Assembly: GCA_040877285.1 (NCBI GenBank)
Contig: JBBDNZ010000079.1
Coordinates: forward strand, 1 to 5,225
From: CANKHA01 sp040877285
GTDB taxonomy: Bacteria > Pseudomonadota > Alphaproteobacteria > Rhizobiales > Xanthobacteraceae
Length of the DNA: 5,225 nucleotides
Reading direction: 5' to 3'
Below are positions 1-5,225 of this stretch, in pieces. Position 1 is the first letter of the stretch; each line of letters opens with the position of its first letter. Position numbers and translations under genes: made by a program. The notes under the pieces were generated by a model, which ran no database searches, was not told where the DNA came from, and saw only the letters and a program-made list of their open reading frames with translations.

Positions 1-90
1 GCCCAAATCCTCGGCCAGCGCGCGGGTGACGGCATCGTCGATCGCCAGCGGCGAGAGGAAAGCGTCGGGACAAAAAAGCGAACTTGGCAT
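1..90 (-). CDS. nadC: Nicotinate-nucleotide pyrophosphorylase (quinolinate phosphoribosyltransferase), N-terminal fragment
   Basis: Only the first 30 codons lie in the window; the gene continues past the left edge. The translation begins MPSSLFCPDAF and ends in DDAVTRALAEDLG. That tail matches the conserved N-terminal helix of NadC proteins (commonly 'xxALxEDLGxGDxT'), so the identification rests on a short motif plus position. The full enzyme converts quinolinate and PRPP to nicotinate mononucleotide, CO2 and pyrophosphate, the third step of de novo NAD synthesis, in the cytoplasm. The ATG at 90-88 is preceded by GAGGA (100-96) at a 5-nt spacing. This Shine-Dalgarno overlaps the TGA stop of nadB, which suggests coupled translation. 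As the last gene of a nadA-nadB-nadC operon this is the expected product. The catalytic residues are outside the window and cannot be checked. Confidence 0.88.
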   Translation of the reverse strand, partial: MPSSLFCPDAFLSPLAIDDAVTRALAEDLG

Positions 91-98
91 GGTCGTCC

Positions 99-1646
99 TC
101 AAGAAGTGGCCGGTGCCGCCGCGGCACGTTCGGCAATGGCGCGCGTCTCGTCCAGCGTAAAAAATGTCCGCCGCGCCTGCGCCGGGTCGGGGTGCGGAAA
201 ATCGGAGCGGAAATGCGCGCCGCGGCTCTCGTGCCGCCGCCAAGCGGGGGCGGCAATCAGCAACGCGGCGGTGGCCATGTTGCGTAAGGAGGGGCAGCCC
301 GCCGCGCGCTCGATGCGCAGAATTTTGCCGAGCGCGCGGGAAAGGCCTGTTTGGTCGCGGATGACGCCCACGTCGGCGGACATCAGCGCGCGCAATTCGC
401 GGTCGTCCTCCTGCAATGCCGCCGAGGCGGTATCTTTGCTCGCGGTGCGGCGGGCGGTTTTCCTTTGTTCCATCCCGCCGATGTCCCGCGCGATGCGCCC
501 GGCATAGACCACCGCTTCCAGTAACGAGTTTGACGCCAGCCGGTTGGCGCCATGCGCGCCGGTGCCGGCGACTTCGCCCGCCGCCCATAGCCCGGCGACG
601 GAGCTGCGCCCGCGCGCGTCCACCGCAACGCCGCCCATGTGGTAATGCGCGGCGGGCGCTATGGGAATGAGCTGTTTCGCGGGATCGATACCCGCCGCCA
701 TGCAGCTCGCATGCACGGTGGGAAATCGCGAGGAAAACGCGGCGCCGATCGCCTTGCGCGCATCGAGAAAAGCGCCGTGCCCGGCCGCGATCTCGGCAAA
801 GACGCCGCGGGCGACGATGTCGCGCGGCGCCAGCTCGGCGTCCGCGTGCAGCTTTTGCATGAAGCGCTCGCCGGCGCGGTTGACCAGGATCGCGCCTTCC
901 CCGCGCAGGGCTTCGGTGGCAAGCGGGGCCGGATCGCGGCCCAGGTCGATCGCGGTCGGGTGGAACTGCACGAATTCAGTGTCGGTCAACACCGCGCCCG
1001 CGCGCGCCGCGATGGCAAGCCCGATGCCGCGCGCCTCCGCGGGGTTTGTGGTCACCGCATAGAGATGCCCGATGCCGCCGGTAGCCAGCACGGTGGCGCC
1101 GGCGGCAATCGCGCGCGATTGACCCGCCGCATTACGCGCACGCACGCCGGTCACCGCGCCGTCCGCCGTCAGCAATTCTTCCGCCAAGAAGCTTTCCAGC
1201 AGATGGATGGAAGGCGTTTTCCGCACGGCGTCGATCAGCGCCGCCATGATGGCGCGACCGGCTAGGTCGCCTTTGACATGGACGATGCGCCGCGCCGAAT
1301 GCGCCGCCTCTTTCGACACCTGAAGATGACCCTGCAAATCCGTATCGAAGGGAACGCCAAAGCTAAGCAGATCGCGCACGCGTTCGGGCGCTTCCTCGGC
1401 GATCCCGCGGGCGACCGCCTCATCCACCAGTCCGGCGCCGGCCGCGATGGTGTCTCGGGCATGGGCTTCGGGCGTATCGCCTTCCGCCACCGCCGCGGCA
1501 ATACCGCCCTGCGCCCAGGCGGTGGAGGCGCCTTCGCCGATCGGGGCGGAAGCCAGGACCATGACCGGACGGGGGCTAAGTTTCAGCGCGCAGAACAGCC
1601 CGGCCATCCCGCCGCCGATGATGAGGATGTCGGTTTGGTTGGACAT
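99..1646 (-). CDS. nadB: L-aspartate oxidase
   Basis: A flavoenzyme of the succinate dehydrogenase/fumarate reductase flavoprotein family. It oxidises L-aspartate to iminoaspartate using FAD, with O2 or fumarate as acceptor, and feeds NadA. The 515-residue protein is near the family's usual length (E. coli has 540). Visible signatures: the N-terminal dinucleotide motif IIGGGMAG (residues 9-16); STAWAQGGIA (41-50), typical of the FAD-binding region; SKEAAHSARR (111-120), including the conserved Glu113; FVQFHPTAI (225-233) with His229; the LAPRDIVAR loop (272-280); HYHMGG (334-339); and the second FAD stretch GLWAAGEVAGTGAHGANRLASNSLLE (352-377) with Arg369. The C-terminal helical domain retains SLRNMATAALLIAAPAWRRHESRGAH (453-478). 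The match to active-site positions of characterised NadB is by family knowledge. The ATG at 1646 has AAAGGG just upstream. It sits 43 nt downstream of nadA and 8 nt upstream of nadC. Nothing looks damaged. Confidence 0.97.
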   Translation of the reverse strand: MSNQTDILIIGGGMAGLFCALKLSPRPVMVLASAPIGEGASTAWAQGGIAAAVAEGDTPEAHARDTIAAGAGLVDEAVARGIAEEAPERVRDLLSFGVPFDTDLQGHLQVSKEAAHSARRIVHVKGDLAGRAIMAALIDAVRKTPSIHLLESFLAEELLTADGAVTGVRARNAAGQSRAIAAGATVLATGGIGHLYAVTTNPAEARGIGLAIAARAGAVLTDTEFVQFHPTAIDLGRDPAPLATEALRGEGAILVNRAGERFMQKLHADAELAPRDIVARGVFAEIAAGHGAFLDARKAIGAAFSSRFPTVHASCMAAGIDPAKQLIPIAPAAHYHMGGVAVDARGRSSVAGLWAAGEVAGTGAHGANRLASNSLLEAVVYAGRIARDIGGMEQRKTARRTASKDTASAALQEDDRELRALMSADVGVIRDQTGLSRALGKILRIERAAGCPSLRNMATAALLIAAPAWRRHESRGAHFRSDFPHPDPAQARRTFFTLDETRAIAERAAAAPATS

Positions 1647-1660
1647 TCGGCCCTTTCACC

Positions 1661-1680
1661 TCTCCCCGCGCGCGGGGAGA
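1661..1680. repeat. 20-bp perfect palindrome between nadA and nadB
   Basis: TCTCCCCGCG followed directly by CGCGGGGAGA is a perfect 20-bp self-complementary sequence. It occupies almost half of the 43-nt gap between the nadA stop and the nadB start. In RNA it could form a short GC-rich hairpin with a minimal loop. It lacks a T-run, so an intrinsic terminator is unlikely, especially inside an operon. It could affect processing or relative expression of the two genes. Near-identical 'CCTCTCCCCGC...GCGGGGAGAGG' palindromes are, as I recall, scattered in intergenic DNA of Rhizobiales, so it may be one copy of a dispersed repeat. Only one copy is present in this window. Confidence 0.7.
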
Positions 1681-1689
1681 AGAAAGAAC

Positions 1690-2778
1690 TCAACTCTTCA
1701 AATTCACCATGCGCTCGACTGCGCGCCGCGCCTTCGCCGCAATGGCCGGATCGATCAAGACCTCTTCTTTCATATAGACGAGGCTGTCGAGGATTTTGGG
1801 CAGCGTGATGCGCTTCATATGCGGGCAGAGATTGCACGGGCGGACGAATTCCACCTCGGGCAGTTCCGCCGAAACGTTGTCGGCCATCGAGCATTCGGTG
1901 ACCATCACGACGCGCCTGGGCTTGTTCTTGCGCACCCAGTCGATCATGCCGGAGGTCGAGCCGGTGTAATCGGCTTCCGCCAGCACGTCGGGCGGGCATT
2001 CCGGATGGGCGATGATCTGCACGGACGGGTCATGCTCGCGGCTGCGGCGCAGCTCCTCGCCGGTGAAGCGCTCGTGCACGATGCAGGTGCCTTTCCAGGA
2101 GATGATCTTCACCTTGGTCTGCGCGGCGACGTAAGCGGCGAGATACTGGTCGGGCAGGAAGATCACCTTGTCCGCGCCGAGGCTTTCCACGATCTGCACG
2201 GCATTGGCCGACGTGCAGCAGATGTCGCTCTCGGCCTTCACCTCGGCGGAGGTGTTGACGTAGGAGACCACCGGCACGCCGGGAAAACGCTCGCGCAACA
2301 GCCGCACGTCCTCGCCCGTGATGGACTCCGCCAGCGAGCATCCCGCCTTGGCGTCGGGAATCAACACGACCTTGTCCGGATTGAGGATCTTCGAAGTCTC
2401 CGCCATGAAGTGCACGCCGCACTGCACGATCACGTCGGCATTGGTCTTTGCCGCTTCGCGCGCGAGCTGCAGCGAGTCGCCGACCACGTCGGCGATGCAG
2501 TTGTAGATTTCCGGCGTCTGATAATTGTGCGCCAGGATGACGGCGTTGCGCTCCTTCTTCAGCGCGTTGATCGCCCGCACATAGGGCGCGAAGAACGGCC
2601 ATTCGACCGGAGGAATGACGTTCTTGACGCGCTCGAACAGCGGCGCGGTCTCGCGCGCCACTTGGTCGTTCCATCCCAGGCCGGGCATGGGCAACACCGG
2701 AAACTGCCGGTTGCCGTAGAGGCGAACGGGTGCGCCTGCCGGCCCTGCGTGCGGACCGAGTGTGTCGATGATGGGCAT
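1690..2778 (-). CDS. nadA: Quinolinate synthase (iron-sulfur)
   Basis: Condenses iminoaspartate from NadB with dihydroxyacetone phosphate to give quinolinate, using a [4Fe-4S] cluster; cytoplasmic. The 362-residue protein is in the family's normal range (E. coli 347). The three expected cluster cysteines appear as Cys120 in VIVQCGVHFMAETSKIL, Cys232 in WKGTCIVHERF and Cys318 in CNLCPHMKRI. Other family signatures are ILAHNYQTPEIYNCIADVVGDSLQLA (81-106), IPDAKAGCSLAESI (140-153), VSYVNTSAEVKAESDICCTSANA (171-193), IAHPECPPDVLAEADYTGSTSGMI (256-279) and VTECSMADN (293-301). The start chosen is the ATG at 2778-2776, because GGGGAGG lies 5 nt upstream. The frame stays open for 51 more codons to an ATG at 2931, but that stretch is not family-like and would run through the probable operator. 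First gene of nadA-nadB-nadC. Confidence 0.97.
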   Translation of the reverse strand: MPIIDTLGPHAGPAGAPVRLYGNRQFPVLPMPGLGWNDQVARETAPLFERVKNVIPPVEWPFFAPYVRAINALKKERNAVILAHNYQTPEIYNCIADVVGDSLQLAREAAKTNADVIVQCGVHFMAETSKILNPDKVVLIPDAKAGCSLAESITGEDVRLLRERFPGVPVVSYVNTSAEVKAESDICCTSANAVQIVESLGADKVIFLPDQYLAAYVAAQTKVKIISWKGTCIVHERFTGEELRRSREHDPSVQIIAHPECPPDVLAEADYTGSTSGMIDWVRKNKPRRVVMVTECSMADNVSAELPEVEFVRPCNLCPHMKRITLPKILDSLVYMKEEVLIDPAIAAKARRAVERMVNLKS

Positions 2779-2783
2779 CGGCG

Positions 2784-2790
2784 CCTCCCC
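2784..2790 (-). promoter_or_regulatory. nadA ribosome binding site (decides the start)
   Basis: On the minus strand GGGGAGG lies 5 nt before the ATG at 2778. It is a near-ideal Shine-Dalgarno sequence. This favours translation starting at MPIIDTLGPH over the in-frame ATG 153 nt further upstream. Confidence 0.85.
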
Positions 2791-2792
2791 TT

Positions 2793-2811
2793 TATGCTCT
2801 CGATGAGCATA
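2793..2811. promoter_or_regulatory. Inverted repeat operator of nadABC, candidate NadQ site
   Basis: TATGCTC (2793-2799) and GAGCATA (2805-2811) are perfect 7-bp inverted arms around a 5-bp spacer. The site ends 2 bp upstream of the nadA Shine-Dalgarno and about 15-33 bp upstream of the start codon. That is where a repressor would block transcription initiation or early elongation. In many Alphaproteobacteria nadABC is controlled by NadQ, an NAD-responsive repressor. The site's symmetry and size fit such a regulator, and I have an uncertain memory of a similar TATGCTC-type motif for it. The palindrome is seen directly; the regulator is inferred. No clear -35/-10 pair for nadA is visible. TATTTT at 2823-2828, read on the minus strand, is a weak -10 candidate. 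Confidence 0.6.
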
Positions 2812-2857
2812 TTCTGGGACCGAAAATACCCGGCACCCGCGCCAGGTAAGATGGTTT

Positions 2858-2886
2858 TTCTCAATTCGAGCAAATCCATATATAAC
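2858..2886 (+). promoter_or_regulatory. Sigma70-like promoter facing the MFS gene
   Basis: TTCTCA (2858-2863, 4 of 6 matches to TTGACA) is followed after exactly 17 bp by TATAAC (2881-2886, 5 of 6 matches to TATAAT). It lies in the only AT-rich patch of the 252-bp divergent region. Initiation would be expected near 2893, leaving a leader of roughly 138 nt before the ATG at 3031. The AT-rich patch could also hold a promoter for the opposite strand. The rest of the interval holds the nadA operator at its left end and a GC-rich repeated leader at its right end. I see no small gene in it. Confidence 0.45.
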
Positions 2887-2970
2887 ATTTTTGTCCCTCC
2901 TCTGCCACCCCTTGTCTTCCGAGTCAGCCAAGAGCGAACCGCAGAGCTTCTGCTAAGGAAGAATTGTTTA

Positions 2971-3020
2971 GGCGCGGCGCGGCAGGCTCTATGGTCGGCC
3001 GCGCGCACTTCGGCCGCGCC
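2971..3020 (+). other. GC-rich leader with competing hairpin arms before the MFS gene
   Basis: GCGCGGC occurs twice in overlap (2972-2978 and 2977-2983). Its complement GCCGCGC also occurs twice (2998-3004 and 3013-3019), within a 9-bp direct repeat CGGCCGCGC. The outermost pairing is GGCGCGGC (2971-2978) with GCCGCGCC (3013-3020). Either downstream arm can pair with either upstream arm, and the distal arm abuts the Shine-Dalgarno at 3022-3026. Such a layout could modulate translation. In GC-rich DNA it may also be compositional chance. Confidence 0.3.
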
Positions 3021-3030
3021 CGGGAGTTTC

Positions 3031-4272
3031 ATGGCGCTTTCTTTTTCCGCCGATAAATTGATGACTTGGCGCACGCCGCTGGTCATCCTGGCGTGCGGCT
3101 GCCTGGTCTCGGCCATCGGTTTTGGGCCGCGCTCCTCGCTCGGGCTGTTCTTGACGCCGATGTCGCTGGCGCATGGCTGGGGACGCGACATTTTCGCGCT
3201 GGCGCTCGCGCTGCAAATGCTGCTCTGGGGCGCCGCCCAGCCCATCGCCGGCGCCGTCGCCGACCGCTACGGCGCCGCGCGCGTGCTGATCGCCGGCACG
3301 CTGCTCTACACCGCCGGCCTGATCCTGATGGCCTACAGCACGGCGCCCGGGATGCTCTATCTCAGCGCGGGCCTGCTCATCGGCTTTGGGCTCGCGGGGT
3401 CGTCCTTCACCATCGTGATCGGCGCCTTCGGCAAGCTGATGCCGCCGCAGTTGCGCTTGCTCTCCTTTGGCCTCTCGACGGCGGCAGGCTCGTTCGGACA
3501 ATTTCTTTTTTCGCCGCTCGCGGCCGGGCTGCTCGACGGCATCGGCTGGCAGGCGGCGCTCGTGGTTTTCGCCGTTGTCGTTCTGCTGATGGTCCCGTTG
3601 GCCTTGCCTCTGGCCACGCCGTCCATGGACACCGCGCGCGCGCCCGGAGCGGAGCGGCAACAATCGTTGTGACATGCGCTGGCGGAAGCCTTCAGCCATC
3701 GCAGCTATGTGCTGCTGGTGATTGGCTTCTTCACCTGCGGCTTCCAGCTCTTCTTCATCACCGTCCACCTGCCGGCTTATCTGGTTGACCGCGGGCTGAC
3801 GGTGGCGGTCGGCGCCTGGACGCTGGCCGCCATCGGCCTGTTCAACATCTTAGGCTCGCTGTCGGCCGGCTGGCTCAGTGACAGAATGCCGAAGCGTTAT
3901 ATTCTCTCAGGCATCTATCTGACCCGTTCGCTCGCGATCCTTGCCTTCATTACCCTGCCGCCGAGCGCGCTGTCGGCGGTGATTTTTGGCGCCATCATGG
4001 GGCTGCTCTGGCTCTCCACCGTGCCGCCGACCAACGGCCTGGTCGCGGTGATGTTCGGCACGCGCTGGCTGACCATGCTCGCGGGCGTCGCTTTCTTCAG
4101 TCATCAAGTGGGCGGCTTCCTCGGCGTCTGGCTGGGCGGCGTGCTGTTCGAGAGCACCGGCTCCTATGACGCGGTCTGGTGGACGGCGATCGGGCTCGGC
4201 GTCATTTCCGCGCTGGTCAATCTGCCCATCGTGGAAAAGCCGGTCGCCCGCATGGCGGCGGCTGCGGGTTAA
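3031..4272 (+). pseudogene. MFS transporter, monocarboxylate/YcxA-like, interrupted by an in-frame TGA
   Basis: The frame encodes a 413-position, 12-helix major facilitator superfamily carrier of the inner membrane, cut at codon 214 by TGA (3670-3672). The N-terminal half (213 residues) has about six hydrophobic segments near 16-36, 53-73, 83-103, 108-130, 143-165 and 172-195. It carries the MFS motif A as GAVADRYGAARV (74-85) after helix 2. The C-terminal half has segments near 225-245, 260-280, 291-309, 313-335, 346-370 and 381-400, with the second-half motif A as GWLSDRMPKR (280-289). The frame is identical on both sides of the stop, so no frameshift is involved. One C-to-T change of CGA (Arg) would explain it. 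The stop lies in the central cytoplasmic loop. The start ATG at 3031 has GGGAG 4 nt upstream; an ATG at 3061 is a weaker alternative. The C-terminal half has a possible GTG at 3709 but no Shine-Dalgarno. FGPRSSLGLFLTPMS and FGKLMPP...FGLSTAAGSFGQF resemble bacterial SLC16-like carriers. The substrate cannot be told. Confidence 0.78.
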
Positions 4273-4297
4273 AGCAGATGATGCAGAGTTCTCTTTG

Positions 4298-4394
4298 TTG
4301 TCATCCCGGCCAAGCGCGAAGCACGAGAGCCGGGACGAACACGAAGGGGCTGGGTCCCGGATCGGCTCGCGCTGCTCGCCGTCCGGGATGACAA
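4298..4394. repeat. 97-bp palindromic intergenic repeat with nested inverted repeats
   Basis: The ends are perfect 12-bp inverted repeats, TTGTCATCCCGG (4298-4309) and CCGGGATGACAA (4383-4394). Inside are two more nested pairs: AGCGCGA (4313-4319) with TCGCGCT (4367-4373), and CCGGGAC (4330-4336) with GTCCCGG (4354-4360). The whole element could therefore fold into one long interrupted cruciform or hairpin. 'GTCATCCCGGCC...GCGAAGC...GAGCCGGGA' is, from memory, a very common dispersed intergenic repeat of Bradyrhizobium and relatives. It starts 26 bp after the MFS stop and may act as a terminator or 3' end stabiliser for that transcript. No transposase is encoded, so if mobile it is non-autonomous. 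Confidence 0.8.
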
Positions 4395-4400
4395 AGGGAA
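4393..4400 (+). promoter_or_regulatory. Ribosome binding site of the acryloyl-CoA reductase gene (decides the start)
   Basis: AAAGGGAA lies 5 nt upstream of the GTG at 4406. The alternative in-frame ATG at 4388 sits inside the right arm of the palindromic repeat and has no comparable purine-rich site before it. The GTG start also gives an N-terminus (M-ATFKAIVID) that lines up with the family. Confidence 0.65.
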
Positions 4401-4405
4401 ATGCC

Positions 4406-5225
4406 GTGGCCACGTTCAAAGCCATCGTCATCGACAAGACGGACAGCGGCCAGAAAGTCGCGCTCACCGATTTCGACGAAAAGGATCTGATGGACGGCGA
4501 CGTCACCGTCCGCGTCGAATGGTCCACCGTCAACTACAAGGATGGCCTTGCCATTACCGGCAAGGCGCCGGTGGTGCGCCGCTTTCCCATGATCCCCGGC
4601 GTCGATCTCGCCGGCACGGTGGAAAGCTCGACGCATCCGCAGTGGAAGGCGGGCGACAAAGTCATTCTCAACGGCTGGGGCCTGGGCGAAACCCATCTTG
4701 GCGCTTATGCGGAAAAGGCGCGCGTCAAAGGCGAATGGCTGGTGCCGCTTCCCGCCGGCATGAGCACGCGCGACGCCATGGCCATCGGCACCGCCGGCTA
4801 CACCGCCATGCTCGCCATCATGGCGCTGGAGCGCCACGGCATCGCGCCCGATCGCGGGCCCGTCATTGTCACGGGAGCCGCAGGAGGCGTGGGCTCGGTC
4901 GCGGTGGCGCTTCTCGCCAAGCTCGGCTACCGGGTGATCGCCTCCACCGGCCGCGTGCAGGAGGCCGATTACCTCAAAGGGCTTGGCGCCGCCGAGATCG
5001 TCGAGCGCAAGGAGCTCACCGGCCCGGTCAAGCCGCTGGCTAAGGAACGCTGGGCCGCCGGCATCGACAGCGTCGGCTCCACCACGCTGGCCAATGTGCT
5101 GTCGATGACGCAACACGACGGCGCAATCGCCGCCTGCGGGCTGGCCGGCGGCATGGACCTGCCGGCGACGGTCGCGCCCTTCATCCTGCGCGGCGTGTCG
5201 CTCATCGGCATCAACTCGGTCACCT
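4406..5225 (+). CDS. acuI: Acryloyl-CoA reductase (NADPH), AcuI/YhdH family, N-terminal 273 residues
   Basis: A zinc-independent medium-chain dehydrogenase/reductase whose characterised members reduce acryloyl-CoA to propionyl-CoA with NADPH. This is used in 3-hydroxypropionate and DMSP/acrylate metabolism and in detoxifying acryloyl-CoA. Visible signatures: WSTVNYKDGLAITGK (39-53), FPMIPGVDLAGTV (60-72), GDKVILNGWGLGETHLGAYAEKARVKGEWLVPLP (83-116), IGTAGYTAMLAIMALE (127-142), the nucleotide-binding glycine motif VTGAAGGVGSVAVALLAKLGY (155-175), and AACGLAGGMDLPATVAPFILRGVSLIGINSV (242-272). The order and wording match E. coli YhdH closely from memory. Family members are about 325-330 residues, so roughly 55 residues are missing beyond the window edge. 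The GTG at 4406 is preferred as start; ATG 4388 would add six residues. The palindromic repeat separates it from the MFS gene, so it probably has its own transcript, but no clear promoter is visible. The exact substrate within the family is inferred. Confidence 0.92.
   Translation, partial: MATFKAIVIDKTDSGQKVALTDFDEKDLMDGDVTVRVEWSTVNYKDGLAITGKAPVVRRFPMIPGVDLAGTVESSTHPQWKAGDKVILNGWGLGETHLGAYAEKARVKGEWLVPLPAGMSTRDAMAIGTAGYTAMLAIMALERHGIAPDRGPVIVTGAAGGVGSVAVALLAKLGYRVIASTGRVQEADYLKGLGAAEIVERKELTGPVKPLAKERWAAGIDSVGSTTLANVLSMTQHDGAIAACGLAGGMDLPATVAPFILRGVSLIGINSVT

Noticed and set aside
639..1265. 208-codon plus-strand open frame inside nadB
   Set aside because: Antisense shadow of a conserved gene; low-complexity Arg/Gly/Ala composition, and no ribosome binding site or family resemblance.
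2779..2931. 51-residue N-terminal extension of NadA from the in-frame ATG at 2931
   Set aside because: The strong Shine-Dalgarno is at the internal ATG 2778, the extension is not NadA-like, and it would cover the operator palindrome.
1447..3030. Long open frame on the plus strand running antisense through the start of nadB, all of nadA and the intergenic region into the MFS gene
   Set aside because: Its product is rich in Arg, His, Gly and Asp with no recognisable domain. It is the complement of well-conserved nadA/nadB codons in GC-rich DNA. Only the part from 3031 onwards is protein-like.
3670..3700. TGA as a selenocysteine codon, with a small downstream hairpin (GGC-GGAA-GCC around 3681-3690)
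   Set aside because: MFS carriers of this kind are not known selenoproteins, the hairpin is very short, and a one-base change from an Arg codon explains the stop more simply.
2989..3768. 259-codon minus-strand open frame across the MFS gene
   Set aside because: Its Gln/Arg/Glu-rich sequence is typical of the complement of a hydrophobic membrane-protein gene. It also spans the pseudogene stop only because it is on the other strand.
4298..4394. Palindromic repeat as a CRISPR unit, insertion sequence or attachment site
   Set aside because: There is a single copy, no spacer-repeat periodicity, no transposase or integrase frame and no obvious target duplication. It fits a dispersed palindromic intergenic repeat.
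4301..5116. 271-codon minus-strand open frame across acuI and the repeat
   Set aside because: Shadow of acuI on the opposite strand; composition artefact with no recognisable motif, and it reads through the palindromic repeat.

Overview
The window is GC-rich chromosomal DNA, strongly biased to G/C at third codon positions. It most resembles an alphaproteobacterium of the Rhizobiales/Hyphomicrobiales (Bradyrhizobium-like). Three things point there: the protein sequences, the nadA-nadB-nadC gene order, and two intergenic palindromes of types I recall as common in those genomes (a TTGTCATCCCGG...CCGGGATGACAA element and a TCTCCCCGCG/CGCGGGGAGA palindrome). This taxonomic call is from recognition, not from a search.

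Layout. Positions 1-2778, minus strand: the de novo NAD biosynthesis operon nadA (quinolinate synthase), nadB (L-aspartate oxidase) and the first 30 codons of nadC (quinolinate phosphoribosyltransferase). NadB makes iminoaspartate, NadA condenses it with dihydroxyacetone phosphate to quinolinate, and NadC converts that to nicotinate mononucleotide. nadB and nadC are 8 nt apart, with the nadC Shine-Dalgarno overlapping the nadB stop. nadA and nadB are 43 nt apart and separated by a 20-bp perfect palindrome.

Positions 2779-3030: a 252-bp divergent intergenic region. It holds a 7-5-7 inverted repeat directly upstream of the nadA ribosome binding site, probably the operator for an NAD repressor such as NadQ. 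It also holds a sigma70-like promoter facing right and a GC-rich leader with competing hairpins.

Positions 3031-4272, plus strand: a 12-helix major facilitator superfamily transporter resembling bacterial monocarboxylate-type (YcxA-like) carriers. It is cut by one in-frame TGA at 3670-3672, between its two six-helix halves, with the frame intact on both sides. It is a recent nonsense pseudogene, a sequencing error, or less probably a gene still expressed in two parts.

Positions 4298-4394: a dispersed-type palindromic repeat. Positions 4406-5225, plus strand: the first 273 codons of an AcuI/YhdH-family NADPH-dependent acryloyl-CoA reductase, running off the right edge.

I see no phage, insertion sequence, CRISPR array, RNA gene or defence system. 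Apart from the interrupted transporter and the regulatory candidates, this is ordinary core-metabolism DNA, and I do not find a previously undescribed system in it.
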